This document shows positions 8,668 to 18,721 of a DNA stretch of 64,000 nt, in pieces (position 1 is the stretch's first letter; every line of letters begins with the position of its first letter). The notes beneath the pieces were generated by a model. It worked only from the letters and a program-made list of their open reading frames with translations, did no database searches and was not told the DNA's origin. Origin of the DNA: Pseudooceanicola sp. HF7 (lineage in GTDB: Bacteria; Pseudomonadota; Alphaproteobacteria; Rhodobacterales; Rhodobacteraceae); NCBI RefSeq assembly GCF_011806405.1, contig NZ_JAATOW010000020.1:1-64000 (forward strand), given 5' to 3'. The position numbers were made by a program, and so were the translations under genes.

Positions 8668-9389
8668 CACTTGCCCTCCGCGACGCGGGACAGCAGGGCG
8701 GCCAGGCCGCGCGGGTCGGAAAGAAAGGGGGAATGGCTGGTGGGCATCTCGTATCTGTCCTCCGGCGGAAAGCTCTGCGCCATCTCCGCCTGGTATTCGG
8801 GTGGGATCGTGCGGTCTTCGGTGCAGCGGATATAGCAGCGCGGCACGGAATGGTAGCGTTCCGTCAGCCGAATGGGCGTGGCCTGCGGGGCAATGGGCTC
8901 CGGACAGAGCTGCGCGATCGCCTGTTGCGCCATGGGGTCGGGCAGATCCTGGTAGAAATGCGCCCGTGCGCGGTCGGGCAGGGCGCTGTAGGCCAGACCG
9001 TCATCGGTCTTCACCACGGCCCCGGCCAGCGGCTGGCGGGCCTGTTCGCGCCGCATCGCGATCATCGAAAGGCCGTCGCGCGGGGCGTAAGCACAAAGGT
9101 AATAAAGTCGGGCGATCCTCTCCGGCACGGCTTCGGCTGCGGCAGAGATCGGGAACCCTCCGGCGGAATGGCCCAGCAGATGCACGGGGGTATCGGCTCG
9201 GGCCAGGGCCTGCTGGATGGTTTCGGCGTTCAGCGCCAGGCTCATCTGGTCGCGGGGGCGAGGATCGCCGGGCCGTCCGGGAAGGTCAAGCGCCCGGGCC
9301 GCGTGGCCCAGGCGCTCCAGTTCAGGGATCAGCGCCTGCCAGCACCAGGCCCCGTGGCAGGAGCCGTGGATCAGCAGGAAGCTGGCCAT
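8667..9389 (-). CDS. Alpha/beta hydrolase inserted in the pca operon
   Basis: 240 residues. The oxyanion motif HGSCHGAWCW (about residues 8-17), the nucleophile elbow GHSAGG with S75, an acid near D192 (CTEDRTI) and H219 (TSHSPF) make a complete triad. It looks like the small plant salicylate-esterase/methylesterase group rather than a PcaD lactonase. It overlaps pcaG upstream and pcaB downstream by one base each, so it is translated with them. An attractive but unproven role is hydrolysis of an aromatic ester (for example a methyl or alkyl hydroxybenzoate) that feeds the pathway. Confidence 0.85.
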   Translation of the reverse strand: MASFLLIHGSCHGAWCWQALIPELERLGHAARALDLPGRPGDPRPRDQMSLALNAETIQQALARADTPVHLLGHSAGGFPISAAAEAVPERIARLYYLCAYAPRDGLSMIAMRREQARQPLAGAVVKTDDGLAYSALPDRARAHFYQDLPDPMAQQAIAQLCPEPIAPQATPIRLTERYHSVPRCYIRCTEDRTIPPEYQAEMAQSFPPEDRYEMPTSHSPFLSDPRGLAALLSRVAEGK

Positions 9390-9991
9390 CAGAGGTCCAG
9401 GAAGACCGTTTCACCCTCACCCTGGAGGACGATGTTGAAGGTGTAGGTCCCGTCGCCCGTCTTCTTGGCGATCAGCGTCTGGCGGCGTGGGGCCTGTTCG
9501 ATCCGGTTCAGCAGCGGATCCTCGGCGTTATCCTCGTCCTCGAAATAGACGCGGGTCTGCAGGCCGATGTTGATGCCGCGCGCCGTCAGCCAGAGAGAGA
9601 TATGGGGCGCCTGCTTGCCACCGCCGCGCGCCGCAACGGCCCCCGGCTTGATGGTCCTCAGGGTGAACTTGCCGGTGTCGAAATCCGCGCCGATCCGGGC
9701 GAACCCAGTGACCTTGGGGTCCGCACCCTCCTCGTGGGGGTAGATCCCTGCGGCATCCGCCTGCCAGCATTCCAGCATGACATCGCGCAGGGCCCAGCCC
9801 ATACCGTCAAGGACTTCGCCCGTGATTTCAATCACTTCGCCCTTCGCACCCTCCAGCGCCGGGCCTTCGGCTCCGGTCTCCACGTCATAGGCGCCGGCAT
9901 TGCCCGCATAGGTGGGCATGCAGCCGATATGGACGTACGGGCCCGCCGTCTGGGAGGCCGTTTCAACGAGTGTGTCAAGTTTCTGGACCAT
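9389..9991 (-). CDS. pcaG: Protocatechuate 3,4-dioxygenase, alpha subunit
   Basis: 200 residues of the intradiol dioxygenase beta-sandwich (GQVLDGMGWALRDVMLECWQ-like core, written here as GEVLDGMGWALRDVM then LECWQADAAG). As in other alpha subunits it lacks the Tyr/His iron ligands that the beta subunit carries, but it completes the active-site pocket. PcaGH opens the protocatechuate ring between the two hydroxyls with O2. It starts 3 bases after pcaH stops. Confidence 0.95.
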   Translation of the reverse strand: MVQKLDTLVETASQTAGPYVHIGCMPTYAGNAGAYDVETGAEGPALEGAKGEVIEITGEVLDGMGWALRDVMLECWQADAAGIYPHEEGADPKVTGFARIGADFDTGKFTLRTIKPGAVAARGGGKQAPHISLWLTARGINIGLQTRVYFEDEDNAEDPLLNRIEQAPRRQTLIAKKTGDGTYTFNIVLQGEGETVFLDL

Positions 9992-9994
9992 GGT

Positions 9995-10723
9995 TCACAT
10001 CCCCTCCAGCTTGTTTTCAAAGCGCGTCTGGCGACGGCCGCGCAGCACGATGTCGAACTTGTAGGCCAGGAAATCCATCGGGCGCGAATGGGAGAAGTCC
10101 AGGGCGGCCACCAGGCCCTCGATCTGCTTGGGATCCTTGATCGTGGCGATGATGGGGCAATGCTTGATCAGCGGATCGCCCTCGAAATACATCTGCGTGA
10201 TCAGGCGCTGGCCGAAGCTGTGGCCGAAGATCGAGAAGTGGATGTGCATGGGGCGCCAGTCGTTGCCCCGGTTCATCCAGGGGTAGGCCCCGGGACGGAC
10301 GGTCAGGAACTCGTAATAGCCGTTCTCATCCGTGATCGTGCGTCCGCAGCCGCCGAAGTTGGGATCGAGCGGGGCAAAGTAGACGTCCTTCTTGTGCCGG
10401 TAGCGCCCGCCGGCATTGGCCTGCCAGATCTCGACCAGGGTATGGGGCACGGGGCGGCCCATCTCGTCCAGCACGCGGCCATGGACCAGGATGCGTTCGC
10501 CGACGGCCAGTTCCTTGCCGCGGGTCCAGTTGACGATCAGGTTGTTGTCGTATTCGCCCAGCTGGGAATGGCCGAACCGGGGGCCAGTTTCCTCCGAGGG
10601 GGTGGATTCCATCGACAGCAGCGGCCAGCTGGGCGAACGCGAGACCGAGGTCTTGTAGCCGGTGTCGTAAGCTGGCGGATGGGCATCCCGGTTGCGCGGG
10701 ATCAGCGGGCCAAGATCGGTCAT
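9995..10723 (-). CDS. pcaH: Protocatechuate 3,4-dioxygenase, beta subunit
   Basis: 242 residues. The non-heme Fe(III) ligands are all present: Y108 (GGRYRHK), Y147 (PGAYPW), H160 and H162 (RPMHIHFS), the same numbering as the well-studied Pseudomonas enzyme. The region VEIWQANAGGRY is the intradiol dioxygenase signature. It forms the catalytic half of PcaGH, converting protocatechuate to 3-carboxy-cis,cis-muconate. Its ATG overlaps the pcaC stop (ATGA), which suggests coupled translation. Confidence 0.97.
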   Translation of the reverse strand: MTDLGPLIPRNRDAHPPAYDTGYKTSVSRSPSWPLLSMESTPSEETGPRFGHSQLGEYDNNLIVNWTRGKELAVGERILVHGRVLDEMGRPVPHTLVEIWQANAGGRYRHKKDVYFAPLDPNFGGCGRTITDENGYYEFLTVRPGAYPWMNRGNDWRPMHIHFSIFGHSFGQRLITQMYFEGDPLIKHCPIIATIKDPKQIEGLVAALDFSHSRPMDFLAYKFDIVLRGRRQTRFENKLEGM

Positions 10724-11103
10724 TCTTCGTTCTCCTCCATTTCGGCATAGGTCGCCTTGGCAAGCTTCAGGGCGTGGTTCGCCTTGGGCACACCTGCGTA
10801 GATCGCGACGTGCTGGAAGGCCTCCTGCACGTCCTGTTTCGTCGCTCCCGTGTTGGCCGTGGCTCGGATATGCATCGGAATTTCCTCGAAATTCCCGGTA
10901 GCGGCGAGCAGGGCAAGGGTCAGCATGGAGCGTTCGCGCCGGCTGATGCCGTCGCTGGCCCAGACTGTGCCCCAGGCGCCTTCCGTGATCAGGGTCTGGA
11001 AGGGCTCGTCAAAGGGCTGCTTGGCGGCTTCGGCGCGGTCCACATGGGCATCCCCCAGCACGGAGCGGCGGACCTCCATGCCCTTGTCGTATCTGTCAGA
11101 CAT
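10720..11103 (-). CDS. pcaC: 4-carboxymuconolactone decarboxylase
   Basis: 127 residues, the usual length of stand-alone PcaC. The carboxymuconolactone decarboxylase core runs from RRERSMLTLALLAATG through EIPMHIRATANTGAT to YAGVPKANHAL. It converts 4-carboxymuconolactone to 3-oxoadipate enol-lactone. The start overlaps the end of pcaD by 8 bases. In some bacteria pcaC and pcaD are fused (pcaL); here they are separate but overlapping. Confidence 0.95.
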   Translation of the reverse strand: MSDRYDKGMEVRRSVLGDAHVDRAEAAKQPFDEPFQTLITEGAWGTVWASDGISRRERSMLTLALLAATGNFEEIPMHIRATANTGATKQDVQEAFQHVAIYAGVPKANHALKLAKATYAEMEENEE

Positions 11104-11883
11104 GGCCAGTCTCCTTGATGAAGGTCGTGAGAATGCGGGCGTAATCTTCGGGTTTCTCGACGCAGGGCAGGTGGCCCGCGCCGCGGATCAGCTCGAAACG
11201 GGATCCCGGCACCAGGTCGATGGTTTCCCGCACCAGATCCGGCGGGGTAGAGCCGTCTTCGCTGCCCGCGATGCCCAGAACGGGCAGGCGCAGCCCGCTG
11301 GTGGGCGTGTAGAAATCCGTCCCCGCGATCGCCGCGCAGCAGCCCGTATAGCCCGCAAGATTCTGACGGATCAGCATGTTGCGCCAGGCTTCCAGCGCGG
11401 GCGTGGCGCGGAAGGCCTTGCCGAACCAACGCTCCATCGTGGTGTCGGCGATGCTCTCGATCCCCTCCTTGGCGATGGCGGCGATTCGGTCGTTCCACAT
11501 GTCCGCCGTGCCGATCTTGGCCGCGGAGTTGGAGATGACCAGCGCCCGCACAAGGTCCAGCCGCTTCCCCGCCAGCCCCGGGCCGATCATCCCGCCGATG
11601 GACAGCCCGACGAAAAGCGCATCCTTGACTCCCAGGTGATCCAGCAGCGTTTCCACATCCCGCACCAGCGTGCCCATGGAATAGGGCGCGGGCGTCGCCT
11701 GCGTCAGCCCATGGCCCCGCTTGTCATAGCGGATGATCCGCAGGCTTGCCGGCAGCAGCGGCACCAGCTGATCCCAGAGCCGCAGATCGGTCCCCAGGGA
11801 ATTGGCAAAGACGATGGGCGCGCCGTTCGGATCGCCTTCGTCCGTGTAGTGGATCTTGAGATGGTCGAGCTCCGCGATCTTCA

Positions 11884-11884
<1 letters not shown>
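11096..11884 (-). CDS. pcaD: 3-oxoadipate enol-lactonase
   Basis: A 262-residue alpha/beta hydrolase. The nucleophile elbow GLSIGG has S95, the GSEDGST segment supplies the acid and GAGHLPCVEKP the His. The N-terminus (YTDEGDPNGAPIVFANSLGT) is typical of PcaD, with the oxyanion loop at NSLG. It hydrolyses the enol-lactone to 3-oxoadipate. The following steps, PcaIJ and PcaF, are not in this window. Its start overlaps the pobA stop by one base (TGATG). Confidence 0.95.
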
Positions 11885-13080
<1,196 letters not shown>

Positions 13081-13139
13081 TCAAAACTGGTTGTCAAAGT
13101 CAATCAAAATGAAAGTGAGCTCGGAGGGGCAGACAAGAA

Positions 13140-13173
13140 GACACCGCCGCCGGAGGCCGGCGACGGTGCTGTC
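13140..13173 (-). terminator. Terminator after the dehydratase gene
   Basis: On the minus strand, GACAGCACCGTCGCCGG pairs with CCGGCGGCGGTGTC (one mismatch or bulge) and is followed by TCTTCTTGTC. It separates the dehydratase cluster from pobA, which therefore needs its own promoter between about 13051 and 13139. Confidence 0.6.
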
Positions 13174-13192
13174 TTTCAAGGCGGGAGAGGTC

Positions 13193-14161
13193 TCAGAGCG
13201 TGGCGAGCGCGCGGGTGAACATCTGCGGATCAACGTTGCCGCCCGACACCACGACGATGGCGTTTTCCGATTGCAGTTCTGACCCTTTGAAAAGCGCGGC
13301 GGCCAGGGCCACGGCCCCGCCGGGTTCCGCCACGATCTTCAGGCGCAGGAAGGCCTGGGCGACCGCGGAAAGCGCCTCGTCCTCGGTCACGGTCAGGCCC
13401 GGTCCGCAGCGGCTTTTCATGATCGGGAAGGTCAGTTCGCCCGGTTGCGGCGTGATGATCGCATCGCAGAGGTTGCCCGATAGACGGGCGTTGCGTTGCA
13501 CCTGCCCGGTGGCGAGCGAGCGTTTCACATCATCAAAGCCCTCTGGCTCCACCGGGCGGACCCGCAGGCCGGGCGCGCGTTCGGCACAGGCCAGCGCGAT
13601 GCCAGAGGTCAGCCCACCGCCGCCACAGGGCACCAGCAGATCGGCATCCGAGACGCCAAGCGCGTCGGCCTGGCTGGCGATCTCAAGCCCGGTGGTGCCC
13701 TGGCCGGCAATGACCTGGGGTTCGTCGAAGGGGCGGATCAGGGTCAGCCCGCGCTCTACCGAAAGCTGCTCACCGATCTCGTCCCGGTCCTCGGTGGCGC
13801 GGTCATACAGCACGACTTCGGCGCCGAGCGCGCGGGTGTTTTCGATCTTCAGCTGAGGCGCGTCAGAGGGCATGACGATCACGGAAGGCGCCTTGTGCAG
13901 GCTGGCGGCATGGGCGATCCCTTGGGCGTGGTTGCCAGAGGAAAAGGCGATGACCCCGCATTTGCGGACATCCGGGCTAAGCGCGGAAATCGCGGACCAG
14001 GCACCGCGGAACTTGAAGCTGCCGGTGTGCTGCAGGCATTCCGCCTTGATCAGGACGCGCCGCCCGGCCAGCCGGTCAAGGAAGGGCGAGGACAGCATCG
14101 GTGTCAGGCGCGCATGGCCCTTCAGGCGCTCGGCGGCGGCCAGGATCATCTCAAAGTTCAT
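13193..14161 (-). CDS. PLP-dependent threonine/serine dehydratase-like enzyme
   Basis: 322 residues of fold type II. The Schiff-base Lys is K50 in TGSFKFRGA, the substrate loop is SSGNHAQG, and the phosphate-binding loop is PCGGGGLTSG. There is no C-terminal ACT regulatory domain, so it resembles catabolic threonine dehydratases, serine racemases or hydroxyaspartate dehydratases rather than IlvA. It is the last gene of a three-gene cluster with a hydrolase (ATGA overlap) and a haloacid dehalogenase. The substrate is unresolved. Confidence 0.88.
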   Translation of the reverse strand: MNFEMILAAAERLKGHARLTPMLSSPFLDRLAGRRVLIKAECLQHTGSFKFRGAWSAISALSPDVRKCGVIAFSSGNHAQGIAHAASLHKAPSVIVMPSDAPQLKIENTRALGAEVVLYDRATEDRDEIGEQLSVERGLTLIRPFDEPQVIAGQGTTGLEIASQADALGVSDADLLVPCGGGGLTSGIALACAERAPGLRVRPVEPEGFDDVKRSLATGQVQRNARLSGNLCDAIITPQPGELTFPIMKSRCGPGLTVTEDEALSAVAQAFLRLKIVAEPGGAVALAAALFKGSELQSENAIVVVSGGNVDPQMFTRALATL

Positions 14162-14976
14162 TGCATCAGCTCCAGCCAGTCCTGCAGGGCGGCCAGGGCC
14201 TGCGGTTCGTCAAGAAAGGGCACATGCCCCCGGTCGGGAACGGTCGTGGTAATCATACTGGGAAAAATCTCTTTCATGCGGGCGAGGGTGTCGGGGGCAA
14301 GGATGTCCGAATGGGCGGCGCGGATCGCGGCCAAGGGCAGGCCGTCGAGCGCCTGGAACAGGGGCCATAGGTCCGGCGTGGGCTGGTCCATGGAGGCAAG
14401 GACCGCGTCCCGCAGCGCGGGATCGTAGGTGATTTTCAGCCCGTCCGGCGTGACGGCAAAGCTATGGGCGGCATCCTTCAGCCAGCGGTCTTTCGGCACG
14501 CCGGGAAAGGCGGGGTGGGCCATGCGGGCCAGGGCGGCCTCTTCCAGGTCGCGGTAGGGCGGGTCGATCCCGATATAGCCCGCGATGACCTCCAGCCCCT
14601 TGGGATCCACGACCGGCCCCACGTCGTTCAGCGCCAGGCCCAGCAGGCGATCCTTCGCCGTGGCGGCCAGGAACATGCCGATCAGGCCCCCGCGCGAGGT
14701 CCCCAGCACTGCGGCGGCCTCAAGGCCGAGGTGATCGAGCAGCGCCAGCGCATCGCCCGCCTCTGTCGGCAGGGTGTAGCTGTCCGCGCCTGTCCAGGCA
14801 GAGAGCCCGCGCCCCCGGTAATCCATGCGGATCATTCGCACACCGGTAAGGTGCGGTGCCAGGAAATCGAAGTCCCGCCCATTGCGGGTCAGGCCAGAGA
14901 GGCAGAGCAGGGGCAGGCCCTCTCCGCTGTCTTCGAAGTAGATCGAAGCCCCGTCCGGCGCGGTGAAATGCGGCAT
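14158..14976 (-). CDS. Alpha/beta fold hydrolase
   Basis: 272 residues with the oxyanion loop CLSGLTRNGRDF, nucleophile elbow GTSRGG (S94), an acid in HSDILAPD and His in PDRGHVPFLDEP. MDYRGRGLS is the usual strand 4 turn motif. The family includes esterases, lactonases and dehalogenases; nothing in the sequence fixes the substrate. Both ends overlap neighbours (one base with the dehalogenase, ATGA with the dehydratase), so the three proteins are probably made together. Confidence 0.88.
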   Translation of the reverse strand: MPHFTAPDGASIYFEDSGEGLPLLCLSGLTRNGRDFDFLAPHLTGVRMIRMDYRGRGLSAWTGADSYTLPTEAGDALALLDHLGLEAAAVLGTSRGGLIGMFLAATAKDRLLGLALNDVGPVVDPKGLEVIAGYIGIDPPYRDLEEAALARMAHPAFPGVPKDRWLKDAAHSFAVTPDGLKITYDPALRDAVLASMDQPTPDLWPLFQALDGLPLAAIRAAHSDILAPDTLARMKEIFPSMITTTVPDRGHVPFLDEPQALAALQDWLELMQ

Positions 14977-15659
14977 CAGAAGACCTCCAGGTCGGCGATT
15001 GGTTCAAGTGTGTCGAGGACGGTTTGCGGCTGTCCGGTCAGGCGGTCCATGGGCAGGCCGGACCGGTTGACCCAGACTGAGTGAAATCCGTAAGCGCTTG
15101 CTGCTGCGGCGTCCCACCCGTTGGAACTGACGAAAAGCACATGGGCGGGGCTGCCACCGAACCGCTGGCAGACCAGCTCATAAACCGGCGCTGCGGGTTT
15201 GAAAATCCCCACCTCTTCGACAGAAAGAAGGTCATCCAGAAGCGCTTCGATTCCCGCGGATTTCGCTGCCGCCGTAAGCATTTCGGGGGAGCCGTTGGAA
15301 AGGATCGCGGTGTTGAGGCCGCGATCCTGCAGGGTTCTCAGCAGGGCGGGGACCTCCGGGTAGGCGGGCAGCTGCCAGTATAGATCCAGCAGGCGCTGGC
15401 GCAGGCCGGACCCGGCAAGGCCCTGGGCCTCCATCGCCCAGTCCAGCCCGTCTTCCGTGACCTTCCAGAAGCTGCAGTGATCCCCCTGGACCGCGCGCAG
15501 CCAGGAATACTCCAGCTGCTTGCGTCGCCATGTCTCTGCCAGCGCGGGCCAATGGGCGGCCAGGGCTTCGTTCCCCGGTTCGCCTGCAGCAATACGCGCC
15601 GCCGCCGCGACATCGAAGAGCGTGCCATAGGCGTCGAATATGCAGGTGGTGACGGGCAT
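14976..15659 (-). CDS. HAD-superfamily haloacid dehalogenase, type II
   Basis: 227 residues from the ATG at 15659, chosen because GGAGGAAGG lies just upstream and the protein then begins directly with the catalytic motif. Motif I is FDAYGTLFDV (nucleophile D9), motif II ILSNGSP, the Lys is in GIFKPAAPVYEL and motif III is SSNGWDAAAA. The second Asp of ordinary HAD phosphatases (DxD) is replaced by Tyr, as in L-2-haloacid dehalogenases, which swap a 2-halogen for hydroxyl. The natural substrate might be another 2-substituted acid. It heads the cluster with the hydrolase and dehydratase. Confidence 0.9.
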   Translation of the reverse strand: MPVTTCIFDAYGTLFDVAAAARIAAGEPGNEALAAHWPALAETWRRKQLEYSWLRAVQGDHCSFWKVTEDGLDWAMEAQGLAGSGLRQRLLDLYWQLPAYPEVPALLRTLQDRGLNTAILSNGSPEMLTAAAKSAGIEALLDDLLSVEEVGIFKPAAPVYELVCQRFGGSPAHVLFVSSNGWDAAAASAYGFHSVWVNRSGLPMDRLTGQPQTVLDTLEPIADLEVF

Positions 15660-15846
15660 CTGGGCCTTCCTCCGCGGGCAACGGGAAAGTGGACCCTGCC
15701 ACGGCTTCCGACCGGGTGAAAGAGGCGCTCTGCGGACCGTTTGCACCTCGGACACGGCTGGGCTAGAGTCGGCGTCAATCGAGATGGGAACCTGGGCAAC
15801 GCGCGCCAGCCCCGAAATTCACCCCCCTTTCATGATTGGACACGCG

Positions 15847-16275
15847 ATGAGCGCAGCCAAATCGGGCGACACCGTCCGCATTCACTATACCGGTACCCTG
15901 CACGACGGGACCACCTTCGACAGCTCCTCGGGCCGCGACCCGCTGGAATTCACCGTTGGCTCCGGCCAGATCATCCCCGGCCTCGACAGTGCCATCCCCG
16001 GCATGGAAGTCGGTGAGAAGAAGACCGTCGAAGTGCCCAGCACCGAAGCCTACGGCGAGCGCGACCCCAACGCGATGCAGACCGTGCCGCGCGATGCAAT
16101 CCCGGACACGATCCCGCTGGAAGTCGGCCTGCAACTGCAGATGAGCTCTCCGCAGGGTCAGGTGATCCCGGTCACCGTGGCAGAGATTTCTGATGAGTCG
16201 GTTCTGCTGGATGCCAACCACGCGCTGGCCGGCAAGGACCTGGTCTTCGCAATCGAGATGGTCGAGATCCTCTGA
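15847..16275 (+). CDS. FKBP-type peptidyl-prolyl isomerase, SlyD-like
   Basis: 142 residues. The FKBP half-domain VRIHYTGTLHDGTTFDSS leads into SGQIIPGLDSAIPGMEVGEK, then an inserted flap (about residues 70-125, with VPRDAIPD and LLDANHALAGKDL). This arrangement is the SlyD layout of catalytic FKBP domain plus chaperone insert. It has no His-rich metal tail. It would speed proline isomerisation and assist folding in the cytoplasm; no signal peptide is seen. A longer upstream frame exists, but ATG at 15847 begins just before the conserved domain. Confidence 0.92.
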   Translation: MSAAKSGDTVRIHYTGTLHDGTTFDSSSGRDPLEFTVGSGQIIPGLDSAIPGMEVGEKKTVEVPSTEAYGERDPNAMQTVPRDAIPDTIPLEVGLQLQMSSPQGQVIPVTVAEISDESVLLDANHALAGKDLVFAIEMVEIL

Positions 16276-16297
16276 TCTTCCGTTTCAACCGCAGATG

Positions 16298-16330
16298 AAA
16301 AGGGCGCCTCTCGGGGCGCCCTTTTTCTTT
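16298..16330. terminator. Bidirectional terminator between the FKBP gene and irr
   Basis: AGGGCGCC pairs with GGCGCCCT, with A-rich sequence on one side and CTTTTTCTTT on the other. It can therefore stop transcription from both convergent genes. Confidence 0.85.
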
Positions 16331-16348
16331 CCGGCGTCCTTGCGCGGA

Positions 16349-16768
16349 TCAGATGTCGCGGCGCAGGCGGATCACAACGTCCACTTTTGAGATCGTGGCG
16401 CCCTGCGGTGCGCGGGGCAGCCTTGCAATCTCCAGCTCTTCGCTGGGCGCGTCGGTTAGTTCGCCGTCGTGTTCCCAGTAAAAATGGGGGTGATCGTGCA
16501 TGTTGGTGTCGAAATAGCTGCGCGACCCGTCCACGGTGATTTCCCGCATGAGGCCGGCTTCGCAGAAGGCGCGCAGGGTGTTGTAGACAGTCGCCAGGGA
16601 TACGGGCTGGCCGGATTTCTTGGCCGAGGCAAACAGGCTTTCCGCGGTGACGTGGCGGTCATGCCCGTCCCCCACGAGAAGCGTTGCCAGCCCCACGCGC
16701 TGCCGTGTTGGGCGCAAGCCGGCCTTGGAAAGCCAGTTTGTGCCGCGTTCGGTTGCCTTTGAACTCAT
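16349..16768 (-). CDS. irr: Irr-type Fur-family iron response regulator
   Basis: 139 residues. The winged helix includes [14 protein letters not shown] and the recognition helix [16 protein letters not shown]. The His-rich stretch [16 protein letters not shown] is the Irr version of the Fur metal/heme site. The N-terminal GCPWHD-type heme regulatory motif of rhizobial Irr is absent, as in several Rhodobacter relatives. Irr controls iron and heme genes when iron is low. It is transcribed divergently from fabA across about 185 bp. Confidence 0.9.
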   Translation of the reverse strand: MSSKATERGTNWLSKAGLRPTRQRVGLATLLVGDGHDRHVTAESLFASAKKSGQPVSLATVYNTLRAFCEAGLMREITVDGSRSYFDTNMHDHPHFYWEHDGELTDAPSEELEIARLPRAPQGATISKVDVVIRLRRDI

Positions 16769-16953
16769 GGCGTTCTTGTATCCCGTTGCTCACCCGACAA
16801 TATAGTGAAAAAGCAGGGCTGGAAGCAACACCGGCCAAAAAAGTCCCGGTTCCGCACCTATTTGCGTGTCGTCGCGCCGTGCTTGCATGGCGAGCGGGCG
16901 CGATGATAGAGGGGGCGGGACGTGTAGAAAGTATCAGAAAGGGCGAGCCCCGG

Positions 16954-17463
16954 ATGGCCGATTACCCCACCAGCTTTGATCGTGACGATCTGTTGAAGTG
17001 CGCCCGAGGCGAATTGTTCGGCCCCGGCAACGCGCAGCTTCCGGCGCCGCCAATGCTGATGATGGACCGGATCACAGAAGTTTCCGGCGATGGCGGTGCC
17101 CACGGCAAGGGCCACGTCGTGGCCGAGTTCGACATCACCCCGGATCTTTGGTTCTTCGAATGCCACTTCCCCGGCAACCCGATCATGCCGGGCTGCCTTG
17201 GCCTGGATGGCCTTTGGCAGCTGACCGGTTTCAACCTTGGCTGGCGTGGCTGGCAGGGGCGCGGGTATGCTCTGGGTGTGGGCGAAGTGAAGCTGACCGG
17301 GATGGTTCGCCCTGACCGCAAGATGCTGCGCTACTACGTCGATTTTACGAAGGCCGTGCAGACCCGTCGCCTGACCATGGGCGTGGCCGATGGCCGCGTC
17401 GAGGCCGATGGCGAGGTGATCTATCAGGTCAAGGATATGAAAGTGGCTCTGTCTGAAGGCTGA
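16954..17463 (+). CDS. fabA: 3-hydroxydecanoyl-ACP dehydratase/isomerase
   Basis: 169 residues, a hot-dog fold enzyme that dehydrates 3-hydroxydecanoyl-ACP and isomerises trans-2 to cis-3 decenoyl-ACP, the branch point to unsaturated fatty acids. Active residues are H71 ([13 protein letters not shown]) and D85 (LGLDGLWQ), one off the E. coli numbering. The ATG at 16954 follows AAAGGGCGAG. The long frame further upstream is not part of the family. It is the first gene of fabA-fabB-fabI; the stop is 21 bases before fabB. Confidence 0.97.
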   Translation: MADYPTSFDRDDLLKCARGELFGPGNAQLPAPPMLMMDRITEVSGDGGAHGKGHVVAEFDITPDLWFFECHFPGNPIMPGCLGLDGLWQLTGFNLGWRGWQGRGYALGVGEVKLTGMVRPDRKMLRYYVDFTKAVQTRRLTMGVADGRVEADGEVIYQVKDMKVALSEG

Positions 17464-17484
17464 GCCCAAGTCAGGGAGGCTTCC

Positions 17485-18714
17485 ATGCGCCGAGTCGTGG
17501 TTACCGGATTGGGGATCGTCTCTTCGATCGGAAACAATGCAGAAGAGGTCGTCACCTCTTTGAAAGCGGGCACCTCGGGGATCGTCGACTCCCCGGAGAT
17601 GACCGAACACGGCTTCCGCTCACGCGTGGCCGGAACGCTGAAAATCAATGTCGCCGATTTCGTCGACAAGCGGACCCTGCGCTTCATGGGGCCGGGGGCT
17701 GCCTATGCCCATATCGCCATGAGCCAGGCGATCGCGGATGCCGGGCTTGAAGAAGACGATATCGTGAACCCGCGCACCGGCCTTGTGGCCGGGTCCGGCG
17801 GGCCGTCGACCTCGGCCATGCTGGCCGCGCACCAGACGGTCCTGAGCACCGGCGCGACCAAGCGCATCGGGCCCTTCGCGGTGCCCAAGTGCATGTCCTC
17901 CACGATCTCGGCCAACCTTGCGACGGCCTTTAAGATCAAGGGCATCAACTATTCAATCACCTCGGCCTGCTCGACGTCCCTGCACTGCATTGGCAATGCG
18001 GCAGAGCAGATCATGCTGGGCAAGCAGGACGTGATGTTCGCCGGCGGCGGGGAAGAGCTGGACTGGACGCTGTCCTGCCTGTTCGACGCGATGGGGGCGA
18101 TGAGCTCTAAGTACAACGACACCCCGGCGCAGGCCTCTCGTGCCTTCGACGCGGGCCGCGACGGCTTTGTCATCTCGGGCGGCGGCGGCATCCTGGTTCT
18201 GGAAGAGCTGGAGCACGCCAAGGCGCGCGGCGCCAAGATCTACGCGGAAGTGACCGGCTATGCCGCCACCTCTGACGGGCATGACATGGTGGCGCCCTCT
18301 GGTGAGGGCGGCGAACGGGCCATGCGCCTGGCGCTGGAGACGCTGCCAGAGGGGCGCAAGGTCGGCTACATCAACGCCCATGGTACCTCCACCCCCGTCG
18401 GAGACGTGGGCGAGGTGCAGGCTGTGCGGCGTGTCTTCGGCGAAGGCCAGACGCCGCCGATCAGCTCGACCAAGTCCATGACGGGGCACGCCCAGGGGGC
18501 GGCCGGTGCGCTGGAGGCGATCTTCTGCCTTCTGATGCTCCAGGGCGATTTCATTGCGCCTTCGATCAATGTTCAGGACCTCGACCCGGAGCTTGACCCG
18601 GCAGAGATCGCAACCGCGCTGGTGGAGAACGCCGGTCTGGACACTGTCATGACCAATTCCTTCGGTTTCGGCGGCACGAACGGGTCGATGCTGCTGTCGC
18701 GCTACAACGGGTAA
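17485..18714 (+). CDS. fabB: 3-oxoacyl-ACP synthase I
   Basis: 409 residues. Catalytic C162 lies in [11 protein letters not shown], and the two active His in [11 protein letters not shown] and [10 protein letters not shown]. The C-terminus ends with the usual [11 protein letters not shown]. FabB elongates the cis-3-decenoyl-ACP made by FabA. The ribosome binding site GGGAGG is just upstream. It is coupled to fabA and fabI in one operon. Confidence 0.97.
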   Translation: MRRVVVTGLGIVSSIGNNAEEVVTSLKAGTSGIVDSPEMTEHGFRSRVAGTLKINVADFVDKRTLRFMGPGAAYAHIAMSQAIADAGLEEDDIVNPRTGLVAGSGGPSTSAMLAAHQTVLSTGATKRIGPFAVPKCMSSTISANLATAFKIKGINYSITSACSTSLHCIGNAAEQIMLGKQDVMFAGGGEELDWTLSCLFDAMGAMSSKYNDTPAQASRAFDAGRDGFVISGGGGILVLEELEHAKARGAKIYAEVTGYAATSDGHDMVAPSGEGGERAMRLALETLPEGRKVGYINAHGTSTPVGDVGEVQAVRRVFGEGQTPPISSTKSMTGHAQGAAGALEAIFCLLMLQGDFIAPSINVQDLDPELDPAEIATALVENAGLDTVMTNSFGFGGTNGSMLLSRYNG

Positions 18715-18721
18715 GAGATAC

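Noticed and set aside
8801-10750. A 649-residue plus-strand frame
   Set aside because: Antisense of the hydrolase, pcaG and pcaH.
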